From contig NZ_SZPQ01000006.1 in assembly GCF_005217455.1 (NCBI RefSeq), positions 62,001-126,000 on the forward strand: 64,000 bases of DNA, read 5' to 3'. This DNA comes from Martelella alba (lineage in GTDB: Bacteria > Pseudomonadota > Gammaproteobacteria > Enterobacterales > Enterobacteriaceae). The translations under genes and the position numbers were made by a program. Below the pieces are notes generated by a model. That model was not told the origin of the DNA. It saw only the letters and a list, made by a program, of their open reading frames with translations, and did no database searches. Shown here piece after piece: positions 26,787 to 35,657 of this stretch (the stretch's first letter is position 1; each line of letters opens with the position of its first letter).

Positions 26787-27239
26787 ATGTCAGATAATGC
26801 GTTTTTTTCAAAAACCGGTACGTTCTGCCAATTAATGAGTCCGGTAGCCGCGGAATGTCTTTGCCATGCCGGATTCGATTTTCTTATTGCGGATGCGGAA
26901 CACTCTCCGCTGTCGGATGCCGACCTGCTTCACATGATTCAGGCCACCAGCCGTTGGCCGGAAAAGTTGTTCGTCAGGACCAAAGATGCGTCGCGCGCCA
27001 CGCTGCTGCGCGCTCTTGATCTGGGCCCCGCCGGAATTATCATTCCCGATGTCCATCATCTCGAGCAAATCTGCGCCATCGACCACATAATCCAGGCGTG
27101 TAAAGCGCATCTGAAAATCGCCATGATCTTCGCTGCCGATAAACCGATGGCGACGCGCTATGCCCAACGGGGATTCGATTAGGTTGCCATAGGCACCGAT
27201 ACCCAGTTTATGCTGCAAGGCGCGGCAGCGGCGCAGTAA
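26787..27239 (+). pseudogene. HpcH/HpaI-family aldolase remnant
   Basis: The reading frame begins with a normal class II aldolase N terminus (GTFCQLMSPVAAECLCHAGF, DFLIADAEHSPLSD, LFVRTKDASRATLLRALDLG) and then jumps to the C-terminal part (IAMIFAADKPMATRYAQRGF). An in-frame TAG at 27180-27182 interrupts it, after which the family's end continues (VAIGTDTQFMLQGAAAA) to TAA at 27237. The protein would have 150 codons instead of about 255, so a central block of about 100 codons is lost as well. Intact relatives cleave 4-hydroxy-2-oxo acids to pyruvate plus an aldehyde. Confidence 0.85.
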
Positions 27240-27336
27240 CGGCCCGCCCGCCTCTCCCGCCCAAACGCCCCGGGTGTTCCGCGCCCGGCGGATACAGCGG
27301 GCCTTCACCTGTCTGCAACTTGCCGGCCATTCGGTA

Positions 27337-27342
27337 TATAAT
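27337..27342 (+). promoter_or_regulatory. Possible -10 element upstream of rlmJ
   Basis: A perfect TATAAT sits about 120 bases before the rlmJ start. No good -35 hexamer is seen at the proper distance, so this is tentative. Confidence 0.25.
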
Positions 27343-27460
27343 GGGCCTATTCAGTTCTGCGCTGAGCCGGACCAGAGACGGCGATGAAAAGCCCTGCGGG
27401 GCAGTGAGAATACCCGGACTGATTTTTAATTAACGCCATACCCCAATCGGATATCAACCC

Positions 27461-28303
27461 ATGCTCAGTTACCGCCACAGCTTCCACGCCGGGAACCATG
27501 CCGATGTGCTCAAGCACAGCACATTAAGCCTGATCCTGACCGCCATGCAAGAAAAGGAAAAACCGTTCCTTTATCTGGATACCCACGCGGGGGCCGGCCG
27601 TTATCTTTTGCATAGCGAACACGCCGAGCGGACCGGCGAGTATCAGGACGGTATCGGCAGAATCTGGCAGCGCGAGGATTGCCCGGCGTTGCTGGAACCC
27701 TATCTGCGGGTCATTCGCCATTACAATCGCGGCGACTCGTTGCGCTATTACCCCGGTTCGCCGCTCATCGCCCGCCAGTTATTACGCGATCAGGACCGAC
27801 TGCGCATGACCGAGCTGCATCCCAGCGATTACCCCTTGTTGCGCGGCGAATTCCAGAAAGATCGCCGGGCGGAAGTCGCGCGCGCCGACGGCTATCAGCA
27901 GTTGAAATCGCGCTTACCGCCGTCGTCGCGGCGCGGCGTCATCCTTATCGACCCACCTTACGAGCTGAAAACGGATTATCAGGATGTGGTGGCCGGTATC
28001 CAGGAAGGCTACAAACGTTTCGCCACCGGCGTCTATGCGCTATGGTATCCTGTGGTCTTGCGCCAGCAGGTCAAACGCCTACTGACGGCGTTGGAACAGA
28101 CCGGTATCCGCCGCATCCTGCAAATCGAACTGGCGGTGCGCCCGGACAACGATCACCGTGGCATGACCGCTTCCGGCATGCTTGTTATTAATCCGCCCTG
28201 GATGCTGGAACAACAGATGAACATCTTACTGCCCTGGCTGCACCAGGCGCTGGTGCCCGAAGGCATCGGCCATACGCTGGTTCGCTGGGTAACGCCGGAG
28301 TAG
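27461..28303 (+). CDS. rlmJ: 23S rRNA (adenine2030-N6)-methyltransferase RlmJ
   Basis: A 280-residue methyltransferase, the same length as E. coli RlmJ/YhiR. It opens with LSYRHSFHAGNHADVLKH, has the SAM-binding YLDTHAGAGRYLL and the catalytic DPPY motif (ILIDPPYELKTDYQ) typical of N6-adenine methylation. It modifies A2030 of 23S rRNA before ribosome assembly. The order prlC / rlmJ / gor is as in E. coli, but here an 8-kb accessory block lies between prlC and rlmJ. Confidence 0.96.
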   Translation: MLSYRHSFHAGNHADVLKHSTLSLILTAMQEKEKPFLYLDTHAGAGRYLLHSEHAERTGEYQDGIGRIWQREDCPALLEPYLRVIRHYNRGDSLRYYPGSPLIARQLLRDQDRLRMTELHPSDYPLLRGEFQKDRRAEVARADGYQQLKSRLPPSSRRGVILIDPPYELKTDYQDVVAGIQEGYKRFATGVYALWYPVVLRQQVKRLLTALEQTGIRRILQIELAVRPDNDHRGMTASGMLVINPPWMLEQQMNILLPWLHQALVPEGIGHTLVRWVTPE

Positions 28304-28407
28304 GGCCGGCATCCGTCGCGCCTATCGGAAAGATTGACGCAAACTTTGCGACAAATCTCGCCGGCGCGTTACACTTGCCCCATTTCACTCACCTGTAGGG
28401 ATAACCC

Positions 28408-29763
28408 ATGAGCAGACATTACGATTACCTTGCCATTGGCGGCGGTAGCGGCGGTATCGCATCCATCAACCGGGCGGCCATGTACGGCCGTAAATGCGCG
28501 CTAATCGAGGCCAAATACCTGGGCGGCACCTGCGTGAATGTCGGCTGCGTCCCGAAAAAAGTGATGTGGCATGCCGCTCAGATAGCCGAGGCCATCAAAT
28601 TGTACGGGCCGGATTACGGCTTTGACGCCACCATCAACCGTTTCGACTGGCAAACGCTGGTTAACAGTCGCAGCGCCTATATCGATCGCATTCATCAATC
28701 TTACGAACGGGTGCTGGACAATAATAAGGTGGATGTCATCCGCGGCTTCGCCCGTTTCGTGGACGCCCACACGGTTGAGGTTAACGGCGAGCGTATCACC
28801 GCCGATCATATACTCATCGCCACCGGCGGCCGGCCTAGCCGCTTCGACATCCCCGGTCAGGAATACGGCATTGATTCAGACGGCTTTTTCGCATTGGACG
28901 CCATGCCTCGCCGGGTGGCGGTGGTGGGCGCCGGATACATCGCGGTGGAGATCGCCGGCGTGCTCAACGCCCTCGGCGCCGAAACCCATTTGTTCGTGCG
29001 CCGGCACGCGCCGCTGCGAACCTTCGACCCAATCATTATCGACACGCTGGTAGAGGTCATGAACAGCGAAGGCCCGGCGTTGCATCCCGGCTCGATTCCG
29101 CGGGACATTGAGAAAAACCGCGACGGAAGCCTGACGCTGACGCTGGAAAATGGCCAAGCTTTCGTGGTGGACGCCCTGATCTGGGCCATCGGCCGCGAAC
29201 CCTCCACCGACAATCTGAACCTGGCCGCCGCCGGGGTGGAAACCGACGGCAACGGCTATATTCAAGTGGATAAATACCAGAATACCACTGTCCCGGGCAT
29301 CTACGCCGTGGGCGACAACACCGGGGCGGTGGAATTGACGCCGGTGGCGATCGCCGCCGGGCGCCGTCTGTCTGAACGGCTGTTCAATGGCAAACCGGAA
29401 GAACATTTGGACTATCACCTGATCCCCACCGTGGTGTTCAGCCACCCGCCTATCGGCACCATCGGCTTGACCGAGCCGCAGGCCATTGAAAAATACGGCG
29501 AGAAGGAAGTCACCCTCTACAAAACCAGCTTCACCTCCATGTATACCGCCGTGACATCCCATCGGCAGCCTTGCCGGATGAAACTGGTGTGTGTCGGCCC
29601 CGACGAGAAAATCGTGGGGCTGCACGGCATCGGATTCGGAATGGATGAAATCTTGCAGGGTTTCGCGGTGGCCATCAAGATGGGCGCCACCAAACGGGAC
29701 TTCGACAACACCGTCGCCATCCATCCGACAGCGGCTGAAGAATTGGTCACCATGCGGCGTTAA
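28408..29763 (+). CDS. gor: Glutathione reductase
   Basis: A 451-residue class I flavoprotein disulfide reductase (E. coli Gor has 450). FAD-binding GGGSGGIAS, redox-active Cys42/Cys47 ([13 protein letters not shown]), the NADPH-binding [19 protein letters not shown] and the C-terminal active-site His439 ([10 protein letters not shown]) are intact. It reduces oxidised glutathione with NADPH in the cytoplasm. It follows rlmJ by 104 bases. A strong hairpin at 29796 ends the unit and separates it from the convergent SulP gene. Confidence 0.97.
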   Translation: MSRHYDYLAIGGGSGGIASINRAAMYGRKCALIEAKYLGGTCVNVGCVPKKVMWHAAQIAEAIKLYGPDYGFDATINRFDWQTLVNSRSAYIDRIHQSYERVLDNNKVDVIRGFARFVDAHTVEVNGERITADHILIATGGRPSRFDIPGQEYGIDSDGFFALDAMPRRVAVVGAGYIAVEIAGVLNALGAETHLFVRRHAPLRTFDPIIIDTLVEVMNSEGPALHPGSIPRDIEKNRDGSLTLTLENGQAFVVDALIWAIGREPSTDNLNLAAAGVETDGNGYIQVDKYQNTTVPGIYAVGDNTGAVELTPVAIAAGRRLSERLFNGKPEEHLDYHLIPTVVFSHPPIGTIGLTEPQAIEKYGEKEVTLYKTSFTSMYTAVTSHRQPCRMKLVCVGPDEKIVGLHGIGFGMDEILQGFAVAIKMGATKRDFDNTVAIHPTAAEELVTMRR

Positions 29764-29795
29764 CGCGGCAATCCCTGTCCTCGCCCAAACGACGT

Positions 29796-29826
29796 CAGGG
29801 CGCCGGCGGTTGCCGCCGGCGCCCTG
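29796..29826. terminator. Strong bidirectional terminator between gor and the SulP gene
   Basis: CAGGGCGCCGGCGG (29796-29809) pairs perfectly with CCGCCGGCGCCCTG (29813-29826) around a 3-base loop; TGTCTTGTC follows. It lies between convergent genes. Confidence 0.85.
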
Positions 29827-29902
29827 TGTCTTGTCAGATAGCGCAAAACCGTTTCCGGCAATCGTCAAATTTACCGTCGCGAACACCCCGGTACGGGCCG
29901 GG

Positions 29903-31345
29903 CTAATTGTACTCCGACAGGGTTTGATGAAAATACTGGCTCTGGCTGTCTAATCCGGTCAGATGCACGCGTTTATCAAGCCCCTGGTATTGGGTGCAAA
30001 TCGCGTCCAACGCGGCCACTGTCGAGGCATCCCAGATAGTGGCATGGGAAAAATCGATCTCCACCTCGGGCGGATCGTCGTGGTAGCTAAAACAGGTATA
30101 CAAATCATTGCTGCTGGCAAAAAACAACGGTCCCTCCACGCGATAACGCACGCGCGGCGCCAAAGGCTCCAGTAGGCGGGTGACGTTAATCACATGGGAA
30201 ACCCGGCGGGCAAACAACAGCATCGCCATAACGGATCCCACCACCACGCCCAGCGCGAGATTGCTGGTAAACACGGTCACGCCGACGCACAACAACATGA
30301 TAAAGGATTCCGAAACGGGCATCTTTTTTAAGGTGGCCGGTCGCACGCTGTGCCAGTCGATGGTTTTGAGCGACACCACAACCATAATACCCGCCAGTAC
30401 CACCATGGGAATCCGCGCCATCACATCGCTGAGCACCGTTACCAGCAACAACAACACGATCCCCGCAATCAACGTGGATAACCGGGTACGGGCGCGGCCC
30501 AGTTCGACATTGACCATGGTCTGCCCGATCATCGCGCAGCCGGCCACGCCGCCGTAAAATCCGGCCAGCAGATTCCCGACCCCAAGCGCCCAGGATTCAC
30601 GGGTTTTATCGGACTGGCTGTCGGTCATGGCGTCGACCAGTTTCGCCGTCAGCAAGGTCTCCATCAGCCCCACCAGCGCCATACTCAGGGCGGTGGGAAA
30701 CACAATGCCCAGTGTCTCGAGATTAAGCGGCACGCTGAGTCGATTCCAGTCCGGTAATCCGGGCGTCATCATGCCTTCATCGCCCACGGTCGGAATCGCG
30801 ATGCCGCCGAACCAGACCAGCAGCGTAATCGCCACAACCGCTATCAAGGGGGCGGGCAACCGTGTGGTGAGCCGGGGGAAAAACACCACGATCAGCACCG
30901 TGAGGGCGAATAAGGGATATAAGAGCAGTTGATGACCGATGATATGCGGCAACTGCGCCATAAGAATCAACAAACCCAGCGCATTCACAAAACCGGTCAT
31001 CACCGAACGGGGAATATAGCGCATCATCTTGGCGAATCCCGCCATACCGAAGATAATTTGTATTACACCGCACAATAAGATGGCCGGCAGCAGATACGCC
31101 AGACCGTGGCTGCGCACCATAGGGCCGACCACCAGCGCTACCGACCCCGCCGCTGCCGTCACCATCGCCGGACGGCCGCCGAGAATGGATAACGTCAGGC
31201 ACAGCACCACCGAGGCGATTAAACTGACTTTGGGCGACACGCCGGAAATCACCGAAAAAGAAATCACTTCCGGCACCAGCGCCAGCGCCGTTACCACGCC
31301 GGCCAATGCTTCATTGACCCATTTTCCCGCTGACAAGGTCGTCAT
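29903..31345 (-). CDS. SulP/SLC26-family anion transporter with STAS domain
   Basis: A 480-residue inner-membrane transporter. The first 375 residues hold about 10-12 hydrophobic segments (ALALVPEVISFSVISGVSP, AAAGSVALVVGPMV) and the last about 85 form a STAS domain (EIDFSHATIWDASTVAALDA). Members carry sulfate, bicarbonate or other anions. It starts 18 bases after the stop of the formylglycine-generating enzyme, with GGAGG before the ATG, so it belongs to the sulfatase locus. The likely role is movement of sulfate released by the sulfatase, or sulfate uptake; direction cannot be told. A bicarbonate carrier is possible but fits the neighbours less well. Confidence 0.85.
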   Translation of the reverse strand: MTTLSAGKWVNEALAGVVTALALVPEVISFSVISGVSPKVSLIASVVLCLTLSILGGRPAMVTAAAGSVALVVGPMVRSHGLAYLLPAILLCGVIQIIFGMAGFAKMMRYIPRSVMTGFVNALGLLILMAQLPHIIGHQLLLYPLFALTVLIVVFFPRLTTRLPAPLIAVVAITLLVWFGGIAIPTVGDEGMMTPGLPDWNRLSVPLNLETLGIVFPTALSMALVGLMETLLTAKLVDAMTDSQSDKTRESWALGVGNLLAGFYGGVAGCAMIGQTMVNVELGRARTRLSTLIAGIVLLLLVTVLSDVMARIPMVVLAGIMVVVSLKTIDWHSVRPATLKKMPVSESFIMLLCVGVTVFTSNLALGVVVGSVMAMLLFARRVSHVINVTRLLEPLAPRVRYRVEGPLFFASSNDLYTCFSYHDDPPEVEIDFSHATIWDASTVAALDAICTQYQGLDKRVHLTGLDSQSQYFHQTLSEYN

Positions 31346-31363
31346 ACAGCCTCCTGCACACTA

Positions 31364-32269
31364 TCAGCCTTGAGTGATACACCGAAAACCAATATGGTTG
31401 GTGGCGGTGTCTAGGGTTTGTCCCTGGCGCGCGGCCGGACGATAACGCAGGCAATAGCTGGGCGCGCACAGGTGCGAACCGCCTTTCACCACTTTGCGTT
31501 GCCGCGTGGGGTCTGCCGCCGCCGGCGCACAGCAGCTACGCGGCGCGGTCGCGTCATGGCGAGGGGTATAGTCGCTGCGCGTCCATTCCCACACATTGCC
31601 GACCACATCGAACAGACCATAGCCATTGGGGGGATACGACATCACCGGCGAAGTGCCTTCATAGCCGTCTTCCGCCAGGTTTTCCCATGGGAAGCGCCCC
31701 TGCCAGGTATTGGCCATAAAACGCCCCTCCAGCGTGAAATCGTCCCCCCAGGGGTAGGTGGCGCCATCCAGGCCTCCGCGCGCCGCGTACTCCCATTGCG
31801 CTTCGTCGGGCAACACGCCGCCAGCCCAGGCGGCATACGCCATGGCGTCGCCGAATGTCACCTGCACGACGGGATGATTCCCGCGGGCGTCGACGTTGCT
31901 GTCCGGCCCCTCGGGATGACGCCAGCAGGCGCCTGGCACATATGCCCACCAAGCGCGGTAATCCCGCAGACTGACCGGTCCGTTCGGGCGCGTGAACACC
32001 AGCGAGCCGGGCACCAGCAACGCCGGATCGGCCTCTGGATACAGCGCCGGGTCCGGCGGCAGTTCCGCAAAGGTGCGATAGCCGGTTTGTTCGACGAAAC
32101 GGGCGAATTGCGCATTGGTGACCAGATGTTTATCCATATGAAACGCCGCTACGGCCACTTGTCGAATCGGGCGTTCCTCCGGATAAAAATTCTCCGACCC
32201 CATAGCGAAAGTCCCTGCGGGAATAAACACGCGTTGATGCTGAGGCTCGGAAATCGACATAATTCGCAT
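31364..32269 (-). CDS. Formylglycine-generating enzyme (sulfatase-maturing, aerobic FGE type)
   Basis: A 301-residue FGE/SUMF1-family protein. Family landmarks: FIPAGTFAMGSENFYPEE, YPWGDD, NVWEWTRSDY and the active-site pair Cys268 and Cys273 in KGGSHLCAPSYCLRYRP, matching the copper-binding cysteines of true FGEs; GFRC closes the domain. It oxidises the sulfatase active-site cysteine to C-alpha-formylglycine using O2 and copper. GGAG lies 8 bases before the ATG at 32269. Its presumed client sulfatase is encoded directly upstream, 205 bases away, with an ERIC repeat and a hairpin between. No signal peptide is seen, so it acts in the cytoplasm like its client. Confidence 0.93.
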   Translation of the reverse strand: MRIMSISEPQHQRVFIPAGTFAMGSENFYPEERPIRQVAVAAFHMDKHLVTNAQFARFVEQTGYRTFAELPPDPALYPEADPALLVPGSLVFTRPNGPVSLRDYRAWWAYVPGACWRHPEGPDSNVDARGNHPVVQVTFGDAMAYAAWAGGVLPDEAQWEYAARGGLDGATYPWGDDFTLEGRFMANTWQGRFPWENLAEDGYEGTSPVMSYPPNGYGLFDVVGNVWEWTRSDYTPRHDATAPRSCCAPAAADPTRQRKVVKGGSHLCAPSYCLRYRPAARQGQTLDTATNHIGFRCITQG

Positions 32270-32286
32270 AAAGCTATCTCCGATGT

Positions 32287-32314
32287 TCAGGGACAGGGAA
32301 ACCCCTGCCCCTGA
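32287..32314. terminator. GC-rich hairpin between the sulfatase and FGE genes
   Basis: TCAGGGACAGGGA pairs with the reverse CCCCTGCCCCTGA, with two G-to-A mismatches and a minimal loop. There is no U tract on the transcribed strand, so it may act as an attenuator or mRNA stabiliser rather than a full terminator. Confidence 0.5.
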
Positions 32315-32335
32315 CGGGCATAATTAACTCTCTTC

Positions 32336-32453
32336 TTCATACTTCACGTTGCCGCTTTGTTGGCCGCGCTCATTCACCCCAGTTTCATCGTTGGCTATGC
32401 TCCTGGGACGCCCCCGCTTGCCGCCGCAATGCGACTCGAAATATTTAGAATAT
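32336..32453. repeat. ERIC-type repeat inside the sulfatase operon
   Basis: TTCATACTTCACGTTGCCGC opens and GCGACTCGAAATATTTAGAA closes a nearly full-length, somewhat diverged element. It lies between the sulfatase stop and the FGE start and would be transcribed if the operon is continuous. Confidence 0.85.
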
Positions 32454-32474
32454 ATTACGGTTTGTCAGCGTGTC

Positions 32475-33848
32475 TTATTTCGCGTCGATATGACTGTCCG
32501 GAATAAAATCCAGCGCGGATCCTGGCGGTATTAAAGCTTCTTGTTTCACCGAACTCTCGAATTCCCGAACCACCCGATGCGCGTGCTGCATTACCCACCA
32601 ACGGACATAGCGCTGGTTAACGGCTTCACGTTCTTTAGGGTCTTCCTGGAGATGGGTAATACGGGCGAAGCCAAGCGGTAATTCCGGATCATGAAAATGC
32701 TGCTGGCGCTTAAAGTTGATTTTGAAGTCTTTCCATTTTACCGCGTGTAATTCATCATTCAGCCATACCATGCAGGCTTCGCGATTGGAATTTTCCTGCT
32801 GATTCAGGAAAAACGCGCTTTGATCGATACCATCGATAATTCGGTCCTGCGGGACATCGCATTGGGCGAATTTGGCCAACGTGGTAAACATGTCCGTCAC
32901 ATGGATCATTTCATTGCTTTCAATACCCGGCTGGATATGGCCCGGCCAGCGAATCAGCAACGGGGTACGGATACCGCCTTCGGCGGAGCTGAAGTAAGAA
33001 CCGTCAAAGAAACCGCCGGTTCCGCGCCCCGCGAGGTGATCCTCCGCGCCGTTGTCGCCGCACATCACCACAATGGTATTTTCCGCCACGCCCAACGTGT
33101 CCAGGTGATCCAGCAATACGCCGAAATCGTTGTCCAGCATAAGCAGGCAATCGCCCCAGTCGCCGTTCGTGCTTTTACCCACGAACTCGTCGCGGGGAAT
33201 CATGGGGAAATGCATCAGGGAATGGTTGAAGTAAACAAAAAAGGGCTGATCGTCCGCCACTTGCTTGTCCATAAACGCTTTGCTGCGGTTCAGATATTCC
33301 AGGTCGCAGCTTTTTTTCATGTCCATGGTCAGTTGCTGATCCTTAAGGGGCCAGCACCCTTCCCCTTTACGTCCTTCATGCATATATGAGAAGCCATCCC
33401 GTTCCGCCACATAGTGCGGATCTTCCAGCCACATGCATTCATCATAAGTTCTAAGCGGTCCATACCATTCATCAAAGCCGTGATCGATAGGCCAGCGACC
33501 GTCTTCGGCACCGATATGCCATTTACCGTAGCAGGCCGATTTATAGCCTTTGTCCTCCAGCAATTCCGCGATGGTTTTTTCCCAGGAGACAATACCGCCG
33601 GAGTTGCCGCCCAACGCAATGGTATGATTGCCGGAACGGATCGGGTAGCGTCCGGTCATCAACGCCGAACGGGTCGGCGTGCATTGCGGTTCGACCACGT
33701 AATGGGTTAATTTCATCCCTTCTTTCGCGAAATTGTCCATCCGCTTGGTATCCGCGCCGCGCAGGATACCGCCGCCGTAACAGCCTAATTCCCCCATGCC
33801 CAGGTTATCGACATGGAAAAAAAGAATATTGGGTTTACGATTTGCCAT
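32475..33848 (-). CDS. Cys-type sulfatase (arylsulfatase family), cytoplasmic
   Basis: A 457-residue alkaline-phosphatase-fold sulfatase. The active-site motif C-x-P-x-R is Cys56 in EPQCTPTRSALMTGRYPIR, to be converted to formylglycine. Calcium-site residues begin at NILFFHVDNLGMGE, and VVMCGDNGAEDH supplies the C-terminal metal ligands. There is no signal peptide, so the enzyme works inside the cell on imported sulfate esters, as Pseudomonas AtsA does. AGAGGA precedes the ATG at 33848. The ATPase gene ends 46 bases upstream. The substrate (aryl or alkyl sulfate, or sulfated sugar) cannot be fixed. Confidence 0.93.
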   Translation of the reverse strand: MANRKPNILFFHVDNLGMGELGCYGGGILRGADTKRMDNFAKEGMKLTHYVVEPQCTPTRSALMTGRYPIRSGNHTIALGGNSGGIVSWEKTIAELLEDKGYKSACYGKWHIGAEDGRWPIDHGFDEWYGPLRTYDECMWLEDPHYVAERDGFSYMHEGRKGEGCWPLKDQQLTMDMKKSCDLEYLNRSKAFMDKQVADDQPFFVYFNHSLMHFPMIPRDEFVGKSTNGDWGDCLLMLDNDFGVLLDHLDTLGVAENTIVVMCGDNGAEDHLAGRGTGGFFDGSYFSSAEGGIRTPLLIRWPGHIQPGIESNEMIHVTDMFTTLAKFAQCDVPQDRIIDGIDQSAFFLNQQENSNREACMVWLNDELHAVKWKDFKINFKRQQHFHDPELPLGFARITHLQEDPKEREAVNQRYVRWWVMQHAHRVVREFESSVKQEALIPPGSALDFIPDSHIDAK

Positions 33849-33894
33849 GAGTGCTTGATCCTCTTTTAATCACACGTAATGTACTTCACGAACG

Positions 33895-34758
33895 CTAAAT
33901 AATTTTCTTGACCCCACTGGGGCCTACCTCAGTTCCAAAGCCGGAAAGTCCGCCTTCTTTTAATTCAGTTCCCATCGCCGCCAGCGATTCCTCGCGAATC
34001 AACGTCTTCAGCTCATTAACAAGATCAGTGAAAACGGGAGTACGCGTCATCTCCGCGGTGCGGGGGCGCGGCAGGGGCACCGTTAATTCCGCTTTAATCC
34101 GCCCGGGGCGCGCGGTCATGACATAAATTTTGTCCGAGAGAAATACCGACTCATCAATGTCATGGGTAATAAACAGCACTGAAAGCCGGAATTTCTGCCA
34201 GATATTGGTCAGGATCTCTTGCATTACCGTGCGCGTCTGGGTATCCAGCGCGCCGAACGGCTCATCCATCAGCAATACCTGCGGGCTGGTCGCCAGCGCG
34301 CGGACGATACCGATGCGCTGCTTCATGCCCCCGGACAATTGATCGGGATAGTGGTTTTCAAATGCCAGCAACCCGGCCAGCCCCAGCAATGTCCGCGCCT
34401 GGGCCTCGCGTTGCGGCGCCGCCACGCCCGACATCTTCAAACCGAACTCGACGTTTTTACGCACGCTCATCCATGGGAACAGCGAATACTGCTGGAATAC
34501 CACGCCGCGATCGGGGCCGGGTTTCTTGATATTGACGTTATCCACCCGGACGGTGCCGCGCGTTGGCCGCGTAAATCCGGCCAACATGTTCAGTAACGAC
34601 GACTTACCGCAACCGGAAGGACCTATCAGCGATACAAATTCCCCCGGCCGCACCTTGATGGTCACATCCCTCACCGCCTCGACCTCGGTCTCCCCGGAAC
34701 CGAACACCACGCCGATGTTGTCGCACTCGACGAAGCCGCGCAGATTACCGTCCGTCAT
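33895..34758 (-). CDS. ABC transporter ATP-binding protein (AtsC/SsuB-like, sulfate-ester importer)
   Basis: A 287-residue importer ATPase with Walker A (LIGPSGCGKSSLLN), Q-loop (GVVFQQYSLFPWM), signature (LSGGMKQRIGIVRAL), Walker B (VLLMDEPFGALD) and switch His (LFITHDIDES). A C-terminal tail of about 35 residues rich in Gly (ELKEGGLSGFGTEVG) extends past the usual end. I chose the ATG at 34758, which has GGGGG 5 bases upstream and overlaps the permease gene by 14 bases; an ATG at 34770 is also in frame. It powers the permease encoded upstream and is probably dedicated to the sulfatase substrate. Confidence 0.92.
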   Translation of the reverse strand: MTDGNLRGFVECDNIGVVFGSGETEVEAVRDVTIKVRPGEFVSLIGPSGCGKSSLLNMLAGFTRPTRGTVRVDNVNIKKPGPDRGVVFQQYSLFPWMSVRKNVEFGLKMSGVAAPQREAQARTLLGLAGLLAFENHYPDQLSGGMKQRIGIVRALATSPQVLLMDEPFGALDTQTRTVMQEILTNIWQKFRLSVLFITHDIDESVFLSDKIYVMTARPGRIKAELTVPLPRPRTAEMTRTPVFTDLVNELKTLIREESLAAMGTELKEGGLSGFGTEVGPSGVKKII

Positions 34759-35626
34759 GTTTACCCCCATTCGAGTACGCCAGCCAAGGCACCATCAGCC
34801 GGCCAATTAAGCGAATAGCGCTGCTGCAAATCAGCCCGAGCACGCCTATCGTTAACATCCCCAGCACGATCGAGGGGTAGTTCACCAATGAATACGATTC
34901 CCAGGTGAAATAGCCCACGCCAAATTGACCGGAGATCATTTCCGCCGCGATAAGCGAAACCCACGCAACCCCCATGCCCACTTCTAGCCCGGTAAAGACG
35001 CTTGGCAGAACGCCGGGCAGGAGCACATACAGGAACAGATTGACTTCGCTGGCGCCCAGGCTTTTCGCCGCCCGAATCAAAACGCCGTCCAGCGTGTTGA
35101 CGCCGTGTACCGTGTTGATCAATATCGGGAAGAACGCCCCCAAAAAGGTGATGAATACAATACTTGACTCACTGCTTGGCCACAGCATGATGGAGATAGG
35201 CACCCAGGCTATGGCCGGTATCGGCCTGAGCACTTCAATGGCCGGCATACAAAGTCCATGTATTAATTTATATTTGCCTATTAATATCCCCATCAGCACG
35301 CCCAATACCAGGGCGATGAAGAAGCCAAACATAATCCGTTTCATACTTTCATAGATGTTAATCAAGTAATCATTGGATGATGCTACCTGCAATATCTGCT
35401 GCCATACTTCATACGGAGTGGGAACGTTACCGAACCGAATGTAAAAATTGATTTTATACTTTGTTCCCAAGTACCAAATTAGAAATAAGATACCAATGGA
35501 AATACAAGGCAATACAATCTTATCAAGACGGTTCATCATAACCTGATAATTCACAGTTTTAGATGTCATGGTATAACCCGAATGCCTCGTGCCGTTCTCC
35601 GAAGGCTGGTCGATATAAGAGCACAT
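34745..35626 (-). CDS. ABC transporter permease (AtsB/SsuC-like, sulfate-ester importer)
   Basis: A 293-residue permease with about six to seven hydrophobic segments and a clear EAA docking loop (RAAKSLGASEVNLFLYVLLPG). LRPIPAIAWVPISIMLW is the usual segment before it. It belongs to the TauC/SsuC family, like the permease of sulfate-ester importers. AAGG lies 7 bases before the ATG at 35626; an ATG at residue 20 (MTSKTV) is an alternative. It lies 31 bases after the binding-protein gene and overlaps the ATPase gene by 14 bases. Confidence 0.9.
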   Translation of the reverse strand: MCSYIDQPSENGTRHSGYTMTSKTVNYQVMMNRLDKIVLPCISIGILFLIWYLGTKYKINFYIRFGNVPTPYEVWQQILQVASSNDYLINIYESMKRIMFGFFIALVLGVLMGILIGKYKLIHGLCMPAIEVLRPIPAIAWVPISIMLWPSSESSIVFITFLGAFFPILINTVHGVNTLDGVLIRAAKSLGASEVNLFLYVLLPGVLPSVFTGLEVGMGVAWVSLIAAEMISGQFGVGYFTWESYSLVNYPSIVLGMLTIGVLGLICSSAIRLIGRLMVPWLAYSNGGKHDGR

Positions 35627-35657
35627 AATGTTACCTTTACATCACTGAGATGTACCG

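Noticed and set aside
10067-27240. Integrated prophage or genomic island borders
   Set aside because: No integrase, tRNA attachment site, flanking direct repeats or phage structural genes were found; the accessory blocks look like ordinary indels.
28876-29886. 336-codon minus-strand frame opposite gor
   Set aside because: His/Arg-rich shadow of a conserved glutathione reductase gene in GC-rich DNA.
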